Shown: positions 23,375 to 31,829 of the stretch, piece by piece
Numbering within the stretch: the first letter of the stretch is position 1
Layout of the letters: each line of letters starts with the position of its first letter
From: Flavobacterium sp.
GTDB lineage: Bacteria > Bacteroidota > Bacteroidia > Flavobacteriales > Flavobacteriaceae
DNA length: 60,253 bases
Direction: 5' to 3'
NCBI GenBank assembly: GCA_010365135.1
Contig: JAAFGY010000004.1
Coordinates: 1-60,253, forward strand
Notes under the pieces: model-generated
What the model saw: the letters and a program-made list of their open reading frames with translations, nothing else
Database searches by the model: none
Told to the model about the DNA's origin: nothing
Made by a program: the position numbers and the translations under genes

Positions 23375-23412
23375 CAAAATTAAACAACCGTTTAAATTAA
23401 ACAACTGTTTAA
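23375..23412 (-). promoter_or_regulatory. promoter with two TetR operator palindromes
   Basis: On the minus strand: TTG (23404-23402), 19-nt spacer, TAATTTTG (23382-23375). Two 16-bp palindromes share the form TTAAACAACYGTTTAA: 23380-23395 overlaps the -7 box, and 23397-23412 covers the -33 TTG. Their centres are 17 bp apart. The tetR ATG is at 23352, leaving a leader of about 17 nt. Confidence 0.82.
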
Positions 23413-23498
23413 TTTTATGTTTAACGTAGTTTTAACATTCAAATAAAATAATTGTAGAGTAAAAATGAAAGATATCGTACCATTAAAATAAAAAAAAG

Positions 23499-23523
23499 CA
23501 GTTACAAGAATTTCTTGCAACTG
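23499..23523 (-). terminator. terminator of tonB
   Basis: CAGTTACAAGAA (23499-23510) pairs with TTCTTGCAACTG (23512-23523) with one mismatch. On the minus strand a run of eight T follows. It lies 44 nt past the tonB stop and insulates the tetR operator region. Confidence 0.8.
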
Positions 23524-23567
23524 TTTTCAATTTAAAGATAAACAAGTCTTGTTCTATAGATTTGAGA

Positions 23568-24368
23568 TTAATTCATTTGTACCGTAATGGGTAAATTATA
23601 GGAAGTTCTTACGGGTTTCGAGCCAATCATTCCGGGAGACCATTTGGTTTTTAAGGATTTCAAAACCCGAATGGCTTCACGACCCAATCCGTAGCCTGGA
23701 TCTCTTAAGACTTTAATATCGGTCATACTTCCATCTTTTTCGATTACAAAAGCCACATAGATTTTGAGGCTATTGACAGCGTCGATTTCTGGTTTTTCGA
23801 AATTATTTCCCACATAACTATAGAATTTATTGATTCCACCCGGAAACTCGGGAAGTTTATCTAAATCGGTGGTGGTGTTTATTGCCTTTCCATCATCAAG
23901 AGGTAAAGTGGGGCTTTCGATAGTTCCAGAAGTCGTATTTACTCCAGTTCCGCCTTCTGTTCCTGAACTTGCGGGATGACTTTCAAGCACATCTTTGTTT
24001 GTTGGAACATCAGCAATGACATCTGGAGTTGAGGAAACCACCATCGGTTGCAGCACTTTAAGTTCTTGTGGCGCTGTTGCAGGACTTGTATTTACTGGTG
24101 TTTTCGGTTTTATTGGTTGTACGGAATACGGCGTAACAATAATGGGCTCGTCGATAATGGGATTTGTTTCGACAACAATTGGGTTTCCAAATAAATTCGA
24201 TAACGTGAAAATTACACCAAAAGCAGCAATCAATAAAATTCCGGAGAAAAATGCCATCACGGTGGTTCTTGAACTGTTACGGCGCAATTGGTAAGCACCG
24301 TATTCTTTGTTTCTGTTTTCGAAAACAAGGTCAATCCAGCGGGTTTCGTAAATACTTAATGTAGACAT
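23568..24368 (-). CDS. TonB-type energy transducer
   Basis: A 266-residue TonB. The N-terminal cytoplasmic motif 'WIDLVFENRNKEYGAYQLRRN' (11-31) is the Bacteroidota signature, followed by a membrane helix at about 36-58, a proline-rich periplasmic linker and a C-terminal TonB domain ('FPGGINKFYSYVGNNF...IYVAFVIEKDGSMTDIKVLRDPGYGLGREAIRVLK'). With ExbB-ExbD it energises outer-membrane receptors; none of these partners lies in this window. A dedicated terminator follows. Confidence 0.93.
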   Translation of the reverse strand: MSTLSIYETRWIDLVFENRNKEYGAYQLRRNSSRTTVMAFFSGILLIAAFGVIFTLSNLFGNPIVVETNPIIDEPIIVTPYSVQPIKPKTPVNTSPATAPQELKVLQPMVVSSTPDVIADVPTNKDVLESHPASSGTEGGTGVNTTSGTIESPTLPLDDGKAINTTTDLDKLPEFPGGINKFYSYVGNNFEKPEIDAVNSLKIYVAFVIEKDGSMTDIKVLRDPGYGLGREAIRVLKSLKTKWSPGMIGSKPVRTSYNLPITVQMN

Positions 24369-24682
24369 AATTTGTGGTTTTTATGGTTAGGTATTTATCC
24401 AGTCATAAGCGGTCTTTTAACATACAACGTAAAAGATGTTTAGTTTAATATATAAAATAGCGATTATTTTTAAATTATTTTAACAAGAATAATAGAAGTC
24501 TTTGTTTTTGGGGTTTGTGGGAAAAATATAGGGAAGAATTTGGTATTGAGAAGTTCTCAAAATTAGTTGTTTAGGCTTGTGCGAGCTTCTAGCTCGAACC
24601 CACAATCAAGAGCAGACAACAAAAAAACCATAAAAAAAAGACTTTTCGCAGGAAAAACAAGCGTATGGAGCATTATGGCTAA
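24369..24682. other. 314-nt intergenic region with a small palindrome
   Basis: Between the sigma factor gene and tonB. It is AT-rich, with no open frame that looks real. The only structured element seen is CGAGCT-TCT-AGCTCG at 24582-24596. The tonB promoter presumably lies here, but I saw no convincing TTG/TAnnTTTG pair. Confidence 0.4.
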
Positions 24683-25234
24683 TTACCGTCTCTCCTGAAT
24701 AATTTCTGCCAACAATTTCTTGGCGCGAAGCAGTTTTATTTTGACGTTGCTTAGAGGTTCGTCAATTTTGTTGGCAATTTCCTGATAGCTCAGTTCCTGA
24801 AAATATCGCAACTGAATCACTTCTTGATAATGGGGTTTGAGTTCCTTGATGAATTGCAATAATTGTGAAAGGTTTTGCTCGGTGATCAATTCGTCTTCGG
24901 CCGATGGAGTCGTGTCGGCGATATTATAAGCTTGCTGGTCTTCATCATCAGTGATTTCTATAAAAAGTGAGGATTTCTTTTTTCGTAATAAATCGATGTG
25001 AACATTTTTGGCAATAGCAATTAGCCAAGTGTTGAATTGAAATTCAGGGTTATAACTCGCTATTTTATCAAAGGCTTTCGAGAAGGTTTCGATGGTGATA
25101 TCTTCGGCATTGGTTTCATTTTCGGTGCGTTTGAGCATAAAACCGTAAACTTCATTCCAATAAAAATTCAATAGAAAAGTGAAGGCAACCTGATCGCCTT
25201 TTTTCGCTTTTTCTATCTGTTGATTTATTTCCAA
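24683..25234 (-). CDS. ECF-type RNA polymerase sigma factor
   Basis: A 183-residue sigma-70-family protein of the group IV/ECF size. Region 2 is 'FLLNFYWNEVYGFMLKRTENETNAEDITIETFSKAF...NTWLIAIAKNVHIDLLRKKKS' (about 20-92); region 4 is 'LKELKPHYQEVIQLRYFQELSYQEIANKIDEPLSNVKIKLLRAKK' (about 129-175). There is no anti-sigma gene next to it. Its start overlaps the 3' end of the GT2 gene by 10 nt, so its synthesis is probably coupled to that gene. Target genes are unknown. Confidence 0.94.
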   Translation of the reverse strand: MEINQQIEKAKKGDQVAFTFLLNFYWNEVYGFMLKRTENETNAEDITIETFSKAFDKIASYNPEFQFNTWLIAIAKNVHIDLLRKKKSSLFIEITDDEDQQAYNIADTTPSAEDELITEQNLSQLLQFIKELKPHYQEVIQLRYFQELSYQEIANKIDEPLSNVKIKLLRAKKLLAEIIQERR

Positions 25235-26331
25235 TGCACCGGTTTTGAAAAAATATTAGTGATAAAGATATTCAATTGCGTGAAGATAAGCACAATTTCA
25301 ATAATGGGAAACCAATACATCACATCTTTTTCCTTTAGTTTTCCAGCGGAGAAACCTAGAATTACCCAAGTGAACAAATAACGGAATCCTATTAAACTCA
25401 AAACTACTATCCATTGGTATTGAAAAGCCAATAAAATAATCGATAAAATTATAAAGAGCAATTGTGAAATATAGAAAAGAGCCAATTGAATTTTGTCGAA
25501 AGATTTGTATAAACTCGCCGTAGAAACGTGTCTTCTTTTTTGGGTAAACCAAGCTTTGAACGTAGTTTTTGGTTCCGAATAAGTGAAACTTTCTGGCGAG
25601 TAACAAATCGTGGTATTCTTGCTCTTTGCCACTTGATTAATGAATAAATCGTCATCGCCGGAGCGAATTTGAATGTGACTTATGAAGCCGTTTACATTAA
25701 AAAATTCGTCTTTTTTGTAGGCTAAATTGCGTCCAATTCCCATATAAGGATGTCCTATTTTGGCCCAAGAAAAATACTGAACCGCTGTAAGCAAGGTTTC
25801 AAATCGGATGATTTTATTGAGGAACGAATTCGCTATTTTTTCATACCCGCCATAACCCAAAACAATGGTTTTTTGCATCGTGAATTGGGCACTCATCGTG
25901 CTGATCCAATCTTTTGTAGCGGGATAACAATCGGCATCCATAAATAATAAATAGTCCTTTTTTGCTGATTTTATCCCTAAAGTCAAGGCATATTTTTTGT
26001 TTCCCCAAAAGGCTTCGTTGTTTTTTACTTTTACCAGTCTGATATTAGAATATTGCTTCTCAAATTCTTCGAAAATTTCCAAAGTATGGTCGCTTGAAGC
26101 ATCGTCGATCAATATGATTTCATAATCGGGATAATCTTGTTGGGCAAGTAACGGGATGAACCGAATCACGTTTTCGGCTTCATTTTTGGCACAAACAATT
26201 ACGGAAATGGAGATTCTTTTAGGAGTTGATTTCTGTGCTTTGGCGAAAGCAAATTTCCCAAAAACAATCAGGTAATACGTAAATTGAATAGCAACTACAA
26301 CAATAAAAAAGTATAAAGTAAAGAGTAACAT
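25225..26331 (-). CDS. GT2 membrane glycosyltransferase
   Basis: A 368-residue family 2 glycosyltransferase. One N-terminal membrane segment (about 1-22), a GT-A catalytic domain with 'ISISVIVCAKNEAENV', 'IILIDDASSDHTLEI', 'YLLFMDADCYP' and a QKRRH box (QxxRW-like), then three C-terminal membrane segments. The substrate sugar cannot be read. I chose the ATG at 26331; the frame runs to 26376, but the ATG at 26331 begins the membrane segment. It overlaps the sigma-factor gene by 10 nt. Confidence 0.9.
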   Translation of the reverse strand: MLLFTLYFFIVVVAIQFTYYLIVFGKFAFAKAQKSTPKRISISVIVCAKNEAENVIRFIPLLAQQDYPDYEIILIDDASSDHTLEIFEEFEKQYSNIRLVKVKNNEAFWGNKKYALTLGIKSAKKDYLLFMDADCYPATKDWISTMSAQFTMQKTIVLGYGGYEKIANSFLNKIIRFETLLTAVQYFSWAKIGHPYMGIGRNLAYKKDEFFNVNGFISHIQIRSGDDDLFINQVAKSKNTTICYSPESFTYSEPKTTFKAWFTQKRRHVSTASLYKSFDKIQLALFYISQLLFIILSIILLAFQYQWIVVLSLIGFRYLFTWVILGFSAGKLKEKDVMYWFPIIEIVLIFTQLNIFITNIFSKPVHWK

Positions 26332-26457
26332 ATAGGCTTGGCTTCTTTTTAAAATTTGGGCAAAGATAATTATCAATTGTCATTTAATCATCGATAAATG
26401 GGAATTAGTTTCAGATTATTCAAATCTAATTTGAAATTTAAAATCTGAAATTTTTAT

Positions 26458-27471
26458 CTAAATCACATTCACTTCTGCTTCAATATGAATGCCAAAAGTT
26501 TTGAAAATAGTAACTTGAATATTTTTCGAAACATCGAGGATTTCCTTGCCTGTTGCGTTTCCATAATTTACTAAAACTAATGCTTGGTTCTTGTGAATTC
26601 CAGCATCGCCAAAACGTTTTCCTTTGAAACCAGCTTGTTCAATAAGCCAGCCTGAAGGGACTTTTACTTCAGTTTCAGAAACTTCATAAAATTTCATTTC
26701 TGGAAATTTCTGGTGAATTTTCTCGAAATCACTTTTCAAAAGTATGGGATTTTTAAAGAAACTTCCGCTGTTTCCCAATTCTTTAGGATCCGGCAATTTA
26801 CTTTGTCGAATGGCAATTACAGCATTACTTACTTCCTTTAAAGTTGGATTTGTAATATTATTTTTAGCTAATTCAGCGGTAATATCACCATACGAAGTGT
26901 TAATTTTATGGTTGCGTTTTGTCAATTTAAAAACTACCGAAGTAATAATATATTGGTCTTTTGCCTCGTGTTTGAAAACACTTTCACGATACCCAAAATG
27001 ACATTCAGCTTTTGTAAAAGTCCTCATTTCCTGATTTTCAATATTCATCGCTTCGCAAGAATCGAAAGTATCTTTGATTTCGGTGCCATAAGCGCCAATA
27101 TTTTGTACTGGAGTTGTTCCCACATTTCCCGGAATCAGTGACATATTTTCCAGTCCGCCTAAGTTTTGGTCGATGGTGTAAATTACAAATTCGTGCCAGT
27201 TTTCGCCTGCTTGACTTTCGACCCATGCAAAATAATCGTCTTCTTTGATGATTTTTTTGCCTTTCAGATCAACGTGAATGACCAAAGCATCAATATCTTT
27301 AGTTAAAAGCATATTGCTTCCGCCACCAAGAATAAACTTTTTTTCGGATTTATTTTGTTCAAGAATTAATTGTAATTCAGCAGTATTGTGAACTGCTACG
27401 AATTGTTTTGCTTTGGCTTCAAGGCCAAAAGTGTTGTATTTTTTTAGAGAAAAATTAGATTGTATTTCCAT
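26458..27471 (-). CDS. murB: UDP-N-acetylenolpyruvoylglucosamine reductase
   Basis: This flavoenzyme reduces UDP-GlcNAc-enolpyruvate to UDP-MurNAc in peptidoglycan synthesis. At 337 residues it fits the type I enzyme. FAD-binding segments are 'KFILGGGSNMLL' and 'GGLENMSLIPGNVGTTPVQNIGAYG'. The catalytic part is 'SKLPDPKELGNSGSFFKNP' with the proton-donor serine, and the C-terminal glutamate lies in 'HIEAEVNVI'. The next gene on the strand is the unrecognised protein 22 nt upstream. Confidence 0.97.
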   Translation of the reverse strand: MEIQSNFSLKKYNTFGLEAKAKQFVAVHNTAELQLILEQNKSEKKFILGGGSNMLLTKDIDALVIHVDLKGKKIIKEDDYFAWVESQAGENWHEFVIYTIDQNLGGLENMSLIPGNVGTTPVQNIGAYGTEIKDTFDSCEAMNIENQEMRTFTKAECHFGYRESVFKHEAKDQYIITSVVFKLTKRNHKINTSYGDITAELAKNNITNPTLKEVSNAVIAIRQSKLPDPKELGNSGSFFKNPILLKSDFEKIHQKFPEMKFYEVSETEVKVPSGWLIEQAGFKGKRFGDAGIHKNQALVLVNYGNATGKEILDVSKNIQVTIFKTFGIHIEAEVNVI

Positions 27472-27493
27472 AAAGAGGGCGCACTTTTTCTAG

Positions 27494-28174
27494 TTAGTTG
27501 TACATTATCTCACTCAAATTTGATTTTCTTCCTTTGTATATAGCAAAAAAACTATCAATATCGTTCGAAATTCCTTTCACTTTTTCAATATGGTCGTGAT
27601 TGAGACGATACACTTTGCCGCTTTTATCAATTGCGATATAATTGCCTTCTTCCATATCCAAAATGGTATAGTATACATTTTTGTTACATTCAATTTCAAT
27701 AGCATCGTCAATTTCTAATTGATTTAGCTGGTCTTGAGAGATGTTTTTCAGAATATCCAGAGTATTTTTTTTGTCAAGATTTTCAATATTAATTTCTTTG
27801 GTTCTTAATTCTCCAATTTGTAATTGGTTATAATCATATATTTTATGAAATTTTTTAGGATTTTCCACTTCAATAAGAGCCAATAAATCATTATGAAAAA
27901 ACAAAGTTATATCTTCAAATTGATTGCGTTTTTTATTGAATACTTTCACACCATATAAGTCGAAATTGGTTTCAAGCTCCGGAAGGATTTCCTCATTATA
28001 CCCACGTAATAAGTGAATTGCGCTAGGTTTTGTAGAAAATTGGATAGAATAAATTTTTGGTGATAATGCTAAGGTTTCTTTAATGTTTGGAAAATTAATT
28101 TTTAAAATTTCTGCAACATTTCCTTCAAAAATTTCAATTTGTCTTTTTGTAGATTTAAAATTGAATATATTCAT
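27494..28174 (-). CDS. hypothetical protein, 226 residues
   Basis: I do not recognise this protein. It is soluble by appearance, has no signal peptide or membrane segment, is rich in I, N, K and E, and reads as alternating beta strands and helices (for example 'ITLFFHNDLLALIEVENPKKFHKIYDYNQLQIGEL' and 'NYIAIDKSGKVYRLNHDHIEKV'). A TACTTTTG box at 28211-28218 suggests its own promoter. It sits between asnB and murB, 48 nt from asnB and 22 nt from murB, without a functional link to either. High A/T at codon third positions suggests an accessory gene. Function unknown. Confidence 0.75.
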   Translation of the reverse strand: MNIFNFKSTKRQIEIFEGNVAEILKINFPNIKETLALSPKIYSIQFSTKPSAIHLLRGYNEEILPELETNFDLYGVKVFNKKRNQFEDITLFFHNDLLALIEVENPKKFHKIYDYNQLQIGELRTKEINIENLDKKNTLDILKNISQDQLNQLEIDDAIEIECNKNVYYTILDMEEGNYIAIDKSGKVYRLNHDHIEKVKGISNDIDSFFAIYKGRKSNLSEIMYN

Positions 28175-28210
28175 TCGATTTCATTGTTAAGTTAGGGCAA
28201 ACTTGGACTA

Positions 28211-28218
28211 CAAAAGTA
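28211..28218 (-). promoter_or_regulatory. -7 box TACTTTTG upstream of the hypothetical gene
   Basis: On the minus strand TACTTTTG matches TAnnTTTG and lies 36 nt before the ATG at 28174. No TTG at the right distance was found. Confidence 0.4.
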
Positions 28219-28222
28219 AGGA

Positions 28223-30070
28223 TTAAAATTGAGTTGCATAGGTTTTCAGCCAAATATGCATCATAAATAGTGGCATAATGTAAGGAATCATCTTGGTGTC
28301 GCCCTTTCGTAAATTTGAAACAAGTTTTTTGGCATCTATGTGTTCGAAATAAGGCATTTTAAACAAATCACTTTTCGAAAAAGATCCTAACTCTTCAATA
28401 AATCCTGGACTTTTTATTAAATAATCACCCCAAGGAACGCTCAATCCCACTTTTTTAAATTTTAGAATTTCTTCAGGAAGTCGGTCTTTCATAGCTGATT
28501 TTAGGATGTATTTCCATTTTTTTCCTGTAAAAAGCCATTTGTCCTCTAATGAACCTAATCCAATAATTAGTCTTTGGTCTAAAAAAGGTTCCCTACATTC
28601 TATCGAAGCGCCCATTGTACAACGGTCATTTCGATCGAGTAACGAGCATAAATAGGTGTGTTGGTCGAAATAAAGGGCTTGCCTTCTTAAATTATTGGGA
28701 TACAAGGATTTTGCATCTTCTAGAATTTGATTTCGGTAATCGTTTTTTGGCGGATTTGTAATTCCAAAAATCTTTTCAATATCATTGGGATAAATATTAG
28801 AACCATTATACATCACCAAGTCATCATTTTCTTTTATCTGAGAATAACGCGCTAATTTTTCATAGCGTGGTTTTGTGGTGAAATAATCCATATGGCCAAT
28901 TGTGCCAATGGTATTTAATAATGATGGATATTTTAACGCTTTATATCTAACGTAACCACCCATCAATTCATCAGCGCCTTCGCCTGAAAGCAACACTTTA
29001 ACCGATGGTTTTGCCAATTGTGCGAGTGCCAAAATGTGCGGTTCGCTCAAATGCATAATGGGTTCATCCTGAAAATAGGTGGAACTTATTAGCTTGTCAA
29101 AAAGAGCATTGTCTTCCAACTGCATGGTGTGAAATCCATAATTAAATTTCTCCGCCATGTTTTTGGCCAAATGCGACTCGTTGTGTTCTTTTTCTTTGAA
29201 ACCAATATTGAAAGTTTGAATATCTCGGAAATTCTGTTGGTTTAGCGAAGCCAAAATCGATGAGGAATCGAGTCCACCACTTAATAAAACGCCTATGGGA
29301 ACATCGCTTACCATTCGCAATTTAATAGAATCGTCGAAAGTTTCTTGAAACCATTCGACAGGATTTTCTATTTGGGGTTGCTTTTGAATTTCCGCTTTCA
29401 AATCCCACCATTTTTCGTTGGTAATTTTTCCACTTTCATGAATGGTGAGAATGTGTCCGGGAAGTACTTTTTTTATATTTTCATACAACGTATTTTCACC
29501 TGCTACAAAACGGTTGAAAATGTATTCTTCCATTCCGTCTTTTGCCGTTTTTAGTGGAACTCCAGCCGTGAAAAGTGCTTTTTGCTCGGAACCAAAGTAG
29601 AAAGTTTCATTGTAAAACGAATAATACAACGGTTTAACACCCATTCGGTCACGAACGGCAGTTAGTTTTCGCTCTTTTTTGTCCCAAATTACAAAGGCAA
29701 ACATTCCGTTGAGACGATGTAGCATTTTTAAGCCATACAGTTGGAATAATTTCAACAAAACTTCGGTGTCTGAGCTGGTTTTTATATTGAATCCATTGCT
29801 TTTTAATTCAGGATAAAAATCCTTAAAATTGTAAATTTCGCCATTATAAACCATTACGTAACGACCATCATCCGAAATAAACGGTTGGTGGCCAGCCGCG
29901 GAAACATCCAAAACGGTAAGTCTTCGATGTCCCAAACCAATGTTGTTTTCGATAAACAATCCTTTGTCGTCAGGCCCGCGATGTTCTAGCGAATCGCGCA
30001 TTTTTGTCAAAATGAGTTCATCCACTTTTTTTTGTGATTGCAAATGCAAGATTCCATTAATTCCGCACAT
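28223..30070 (-). CDS. asnB: asparagine synthase (glutamine-hydrolysing)
   Basis: Class II asparagine synthetase, 615 residues. The N-terminal nucleophile C2 ('MCGINGILH') and 'LEHRGPDDKG', 'YNGEIYN' form the glutaminase domain. 'GVLLSGGLDSSSI' is the pyrophosphate loop of the synthetase domain, with 'LLSGEGADELMGGY' further on. Paralogues in glycan loci amidate uronic acids or other acceptors instead of aspartate. The 2-nt spacing to a glycosyltransferase gene makes that possible here, but sequence alone cannot decide. It is the last gene of a four-gene run that starts with the rhodanese-thioredoxin lipoprotein. Confidence 0.93.
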   Translation of the reverse strand: MCGINGILHLQSQKKVDELILTKMRDSLEHRGPDDKGLFIENNIGLGHRRLTVLDVSAAGHQPFISDDGRYVMVYNGEIYNFKDFYPELKSNGFNIKTSSDTEVLLKLFQLYGLKMLHRLNGMFAFVIWDKKERKLTAVRDRMGVKPLYYSFYNETFYFGSEQKALFTAGVPLKTAKDGMEEYIFNRFVAGENTLYENIKKVLPGHILTIHESGKITNEKWWDLKAEIQKQPQIENPVEWFQETFDDSIKLRMVSDVPIGVLLSGGLDSSSILASLNQQNFRDIQTFNIGFKEKEHNESHLAKNMAEKFNYGFHTMQLEDNALFDKLISSTYFQDEPIMHLSEPHILALAQLAKPSVKVLLSGEGADELMGGYVRYKALKYPSLLNTIGTIGHMDYFTTKPRYEKLARYSQIKENDDLVMYNGSNIYPNDIEKIFGITNPPKNDYRNQILEDAKSLYPNNLRRQALYFDQHTYLCSLLDRNDRCTMGASIECREPFLDQRLIIGLGSLEDKWLFTGKKWKYILKSAMKDRLPEEILKFKKVGLSVPWGDYLIKSPGFIEELGSFSKSDLFKMPYFEHIDAKKLVSNLRKGDTKMIPYIMPLFMMHIWLKTYATQF

Positions 30071-30072
30071 AA

Positions 30073-31137
30073 TTAATTGTTTTTTGCGTAAATTAATTCG
30101 TGATACTTGTTGGCAATAATTTTCATATTGATTTTGTAATTTGCATTTTCTTCCACAAATTTTCTATTTTTTAAAACCGCAGCATTTCGATATTCCTTAT
30201 TTTCGAAAGCCCAAATTATTTCTTCAGCGAGCATTTCAAAATCGTCAATCGGTATTAATTGGCCGTTTTCTCTATGTTTAATCCAACTTTGATTGCCCGG
30301 AATATCAGTCACAATGGGATAACAATTGGAAGCCATGGCTTCAAACAAAGAAGCCGAAACCCCTTCAGTTATTGGCATACTGATATAAATATTCGATTGT
30401 TCTAATAGTTTTGGTAATGCCGTATTTGGGATTCTTCCCATGAAGTTGACTTTGCTTTCAATTTGTAATTTATTTGCCAAACGTTTTAACTTAGCTAATT
30501 CTTTTCCATCTCCAATAATAGTTAGATCGAAATCTATTTCTTTCGTTTTTAAAATCCCGAAAGCTTTCAAAATAATGTCGTGACGATAATCTGTTGTTAG
30601 TGATCGCGTAACGATGGCCTTAATTTTTGAAGGATTGGAAGATTCTTTATTGCCAAATTTTTCCAAATCAATTCCTTTTGGCAAAACCATAACTTTTTTC
30701 ATATCAACATGGGCAACTCGCATTGAGATTGTCATTACGGGACCCCAAGCGTGAATTAAAGTGGCTTTTTCGAAAGCATAATGCTGAATTATTTTTTTTA
30801 AGGGTAATAAAACAGAATTTTCGGGCCACAAATCAGTTCTACCTTGTTGAGCAATCGCCACAGGTTTTACACCCGATAATGCGGCAAGAAAACCATAACT
30901 AGTGGTTCTCTCGGCAATTATCATGTCGGGTTGGTTCATTTTAACCATTTTTTTGACGTGAAAAAGTCCTGTGGAAAACTCTAAAATTCGAAAAAAACGA
31001 CTGAATAAAGTATGGTTTGGTGTTTTTAATTCCCAAGTAATTATTTCGAAGTCGCCAAATTCTTTCAGGCCATTCATCCAAGTGATGGCGTCAGCTCTGT
31101 AGGTTTCTCCGAGAAAAAGTATTTTTCTTTTTGACAT
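30073..31137 (-). CDS. GT4-type glycosyltransferase
   Basis: A 354-residue GT-B fold enzyme. The N-terminal domain starts with 'KILFLGETYRADAITWMNGL'. The C-terminal domain has 'AIVTRSLTTDYRHDIILKAFGIL', 'LTIIGDGKELAKLKRLA' and the E-x7-E motif in 'EGVSASLFEAMASNCYPIVTD'. Donor and acceptor are unknown. It is tightly packed between DUF2461 (8 nt) and asnB (2 nt), which suggests a shared job in modifying a surface glycan. Confidence 0.92.
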   Translation of the reverse strand: MSKRKILFLGETYRADAITWMNGLKEFGDFEIITWELKTPNHTLFSRFFRILEFSTGLFHVKKMVKMNQPDMIIAERTTSYGFLAALSGVKPVAIAQQGRTDLWPENSVLLPLKKIIQHYAFEKATLIHAWGPVMTISMRVAHVDMKKVMVLPKGIDLEKFGNKESSNPSKIKAIVTRSLTTDYRHDIILKAFGILKTKEIDFDLTIIGDGKELAKLKRLANKLQIESKVNFMGRIPNTALPKLLEQSNIYISMPITEGVSASLFEAMASNCYPIVTDIPGNQSWIKHRENGQLIPIDDFEMLAEEIIWAFENKEYRNAAVLKNRKFVEENANYKINMKIIANKYHELIYAKNN

Positions 31138-31145
31138 TTATTGGA

Positions 31146-31820
31146 TTATTCTTCCGAAGTTACTGCTCGATTGATAAAGTCGTTCAAGGGTTTCAAAACG
31201 ATTAACTTCTTGCTTATTTTTGCCACAAAATCTTTATTTGTTACTTCATCTATATCAAATTTTTGCGAAGTTTCGAAGCTTTTCAATTTCAGTAATTCGA
31301 TCGCTGGATGGTCTTTTTCGTAACCTCGTGGTGGATTTTTTAGAACGTTTGTTTCATTTCGATCAAAATCTCCAAATTCTTTTTTAAAGTTTTTTTCTTT
31401 AAGAATTTCTTCTAAATCCTCGTAGAAATAGGCAATTTCCTTGCGTACTTTTTTTAAATCCTCCGCTTCGGGGCAATAGAATCCGCCTGCAATAAAACTG
31501 CCAGCTCTAGCAATATGAACATAATATCCAGAACGATTCATTCCTTTAGAACCGCTCGAAAGCCATATTCCTAAATGATCTTTGTACGGGGTCTTATCTT
31601 TCGAAAAACGAATATCACGGTTGATTCTGAAGGTACAGTTTTTTACTTCAAGCATTTCTAAAGAAGGGTCGAGAGGTTTCATGGCGTTAAGAAAATCAGC
31701 AACCAATTGTTGATAGTCTTCTCTGAAACTTTCATACCGCTTTTTATTGGCTAAAAACCAGTCCCGATTGTTATTGTTTTTTAAATCGTCAAGAAATTGT
31801 AAACTGTCTTTTGAAAGCAT
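31146..31820 (-). CDS. DUF2461 protein
   Basis: A 224-residue member of DUF2461 (TIGR02453). Family features: 'SLQFLDDLKNNNNRDWFLANKKRYESFREDYQQLV' at the N-terminus, 'RINRDIRFSKDKTPYKDHLGIWLS' and 'SGYYVHIARAGSFIAGGFYCPEAEDLKKVRKEI'. No biochemical role is established for the family as far as I know. It lies 9 nt after the lipoprotein gene and 8 nt before the GT4 gene, so it is co-transcribed with both. Confidence 0.9.
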   Translation of the reverse strand: MLSKDSLQFLDDLKNNNNRDWFLANKKRYESFREDYQQLVADFLNAMKPLDPSLEMLEVKNCTFRINRDIRFSKDKTPYKDHLGIWLSSGSKGMNRSGYYVHIARAGSFIAGGFYCPEAEDLKKVRKEIAYFYEDLEEILKEKNFKKEFGDFDRNETNVLKNPPRGYEKDHPAIELLKLKSFETSQKFDIDEVTNKDFVAKISKKLIVLKPLNDFINRAVTSEE

Positions 31821-31829
31821 ATTTGTTGA

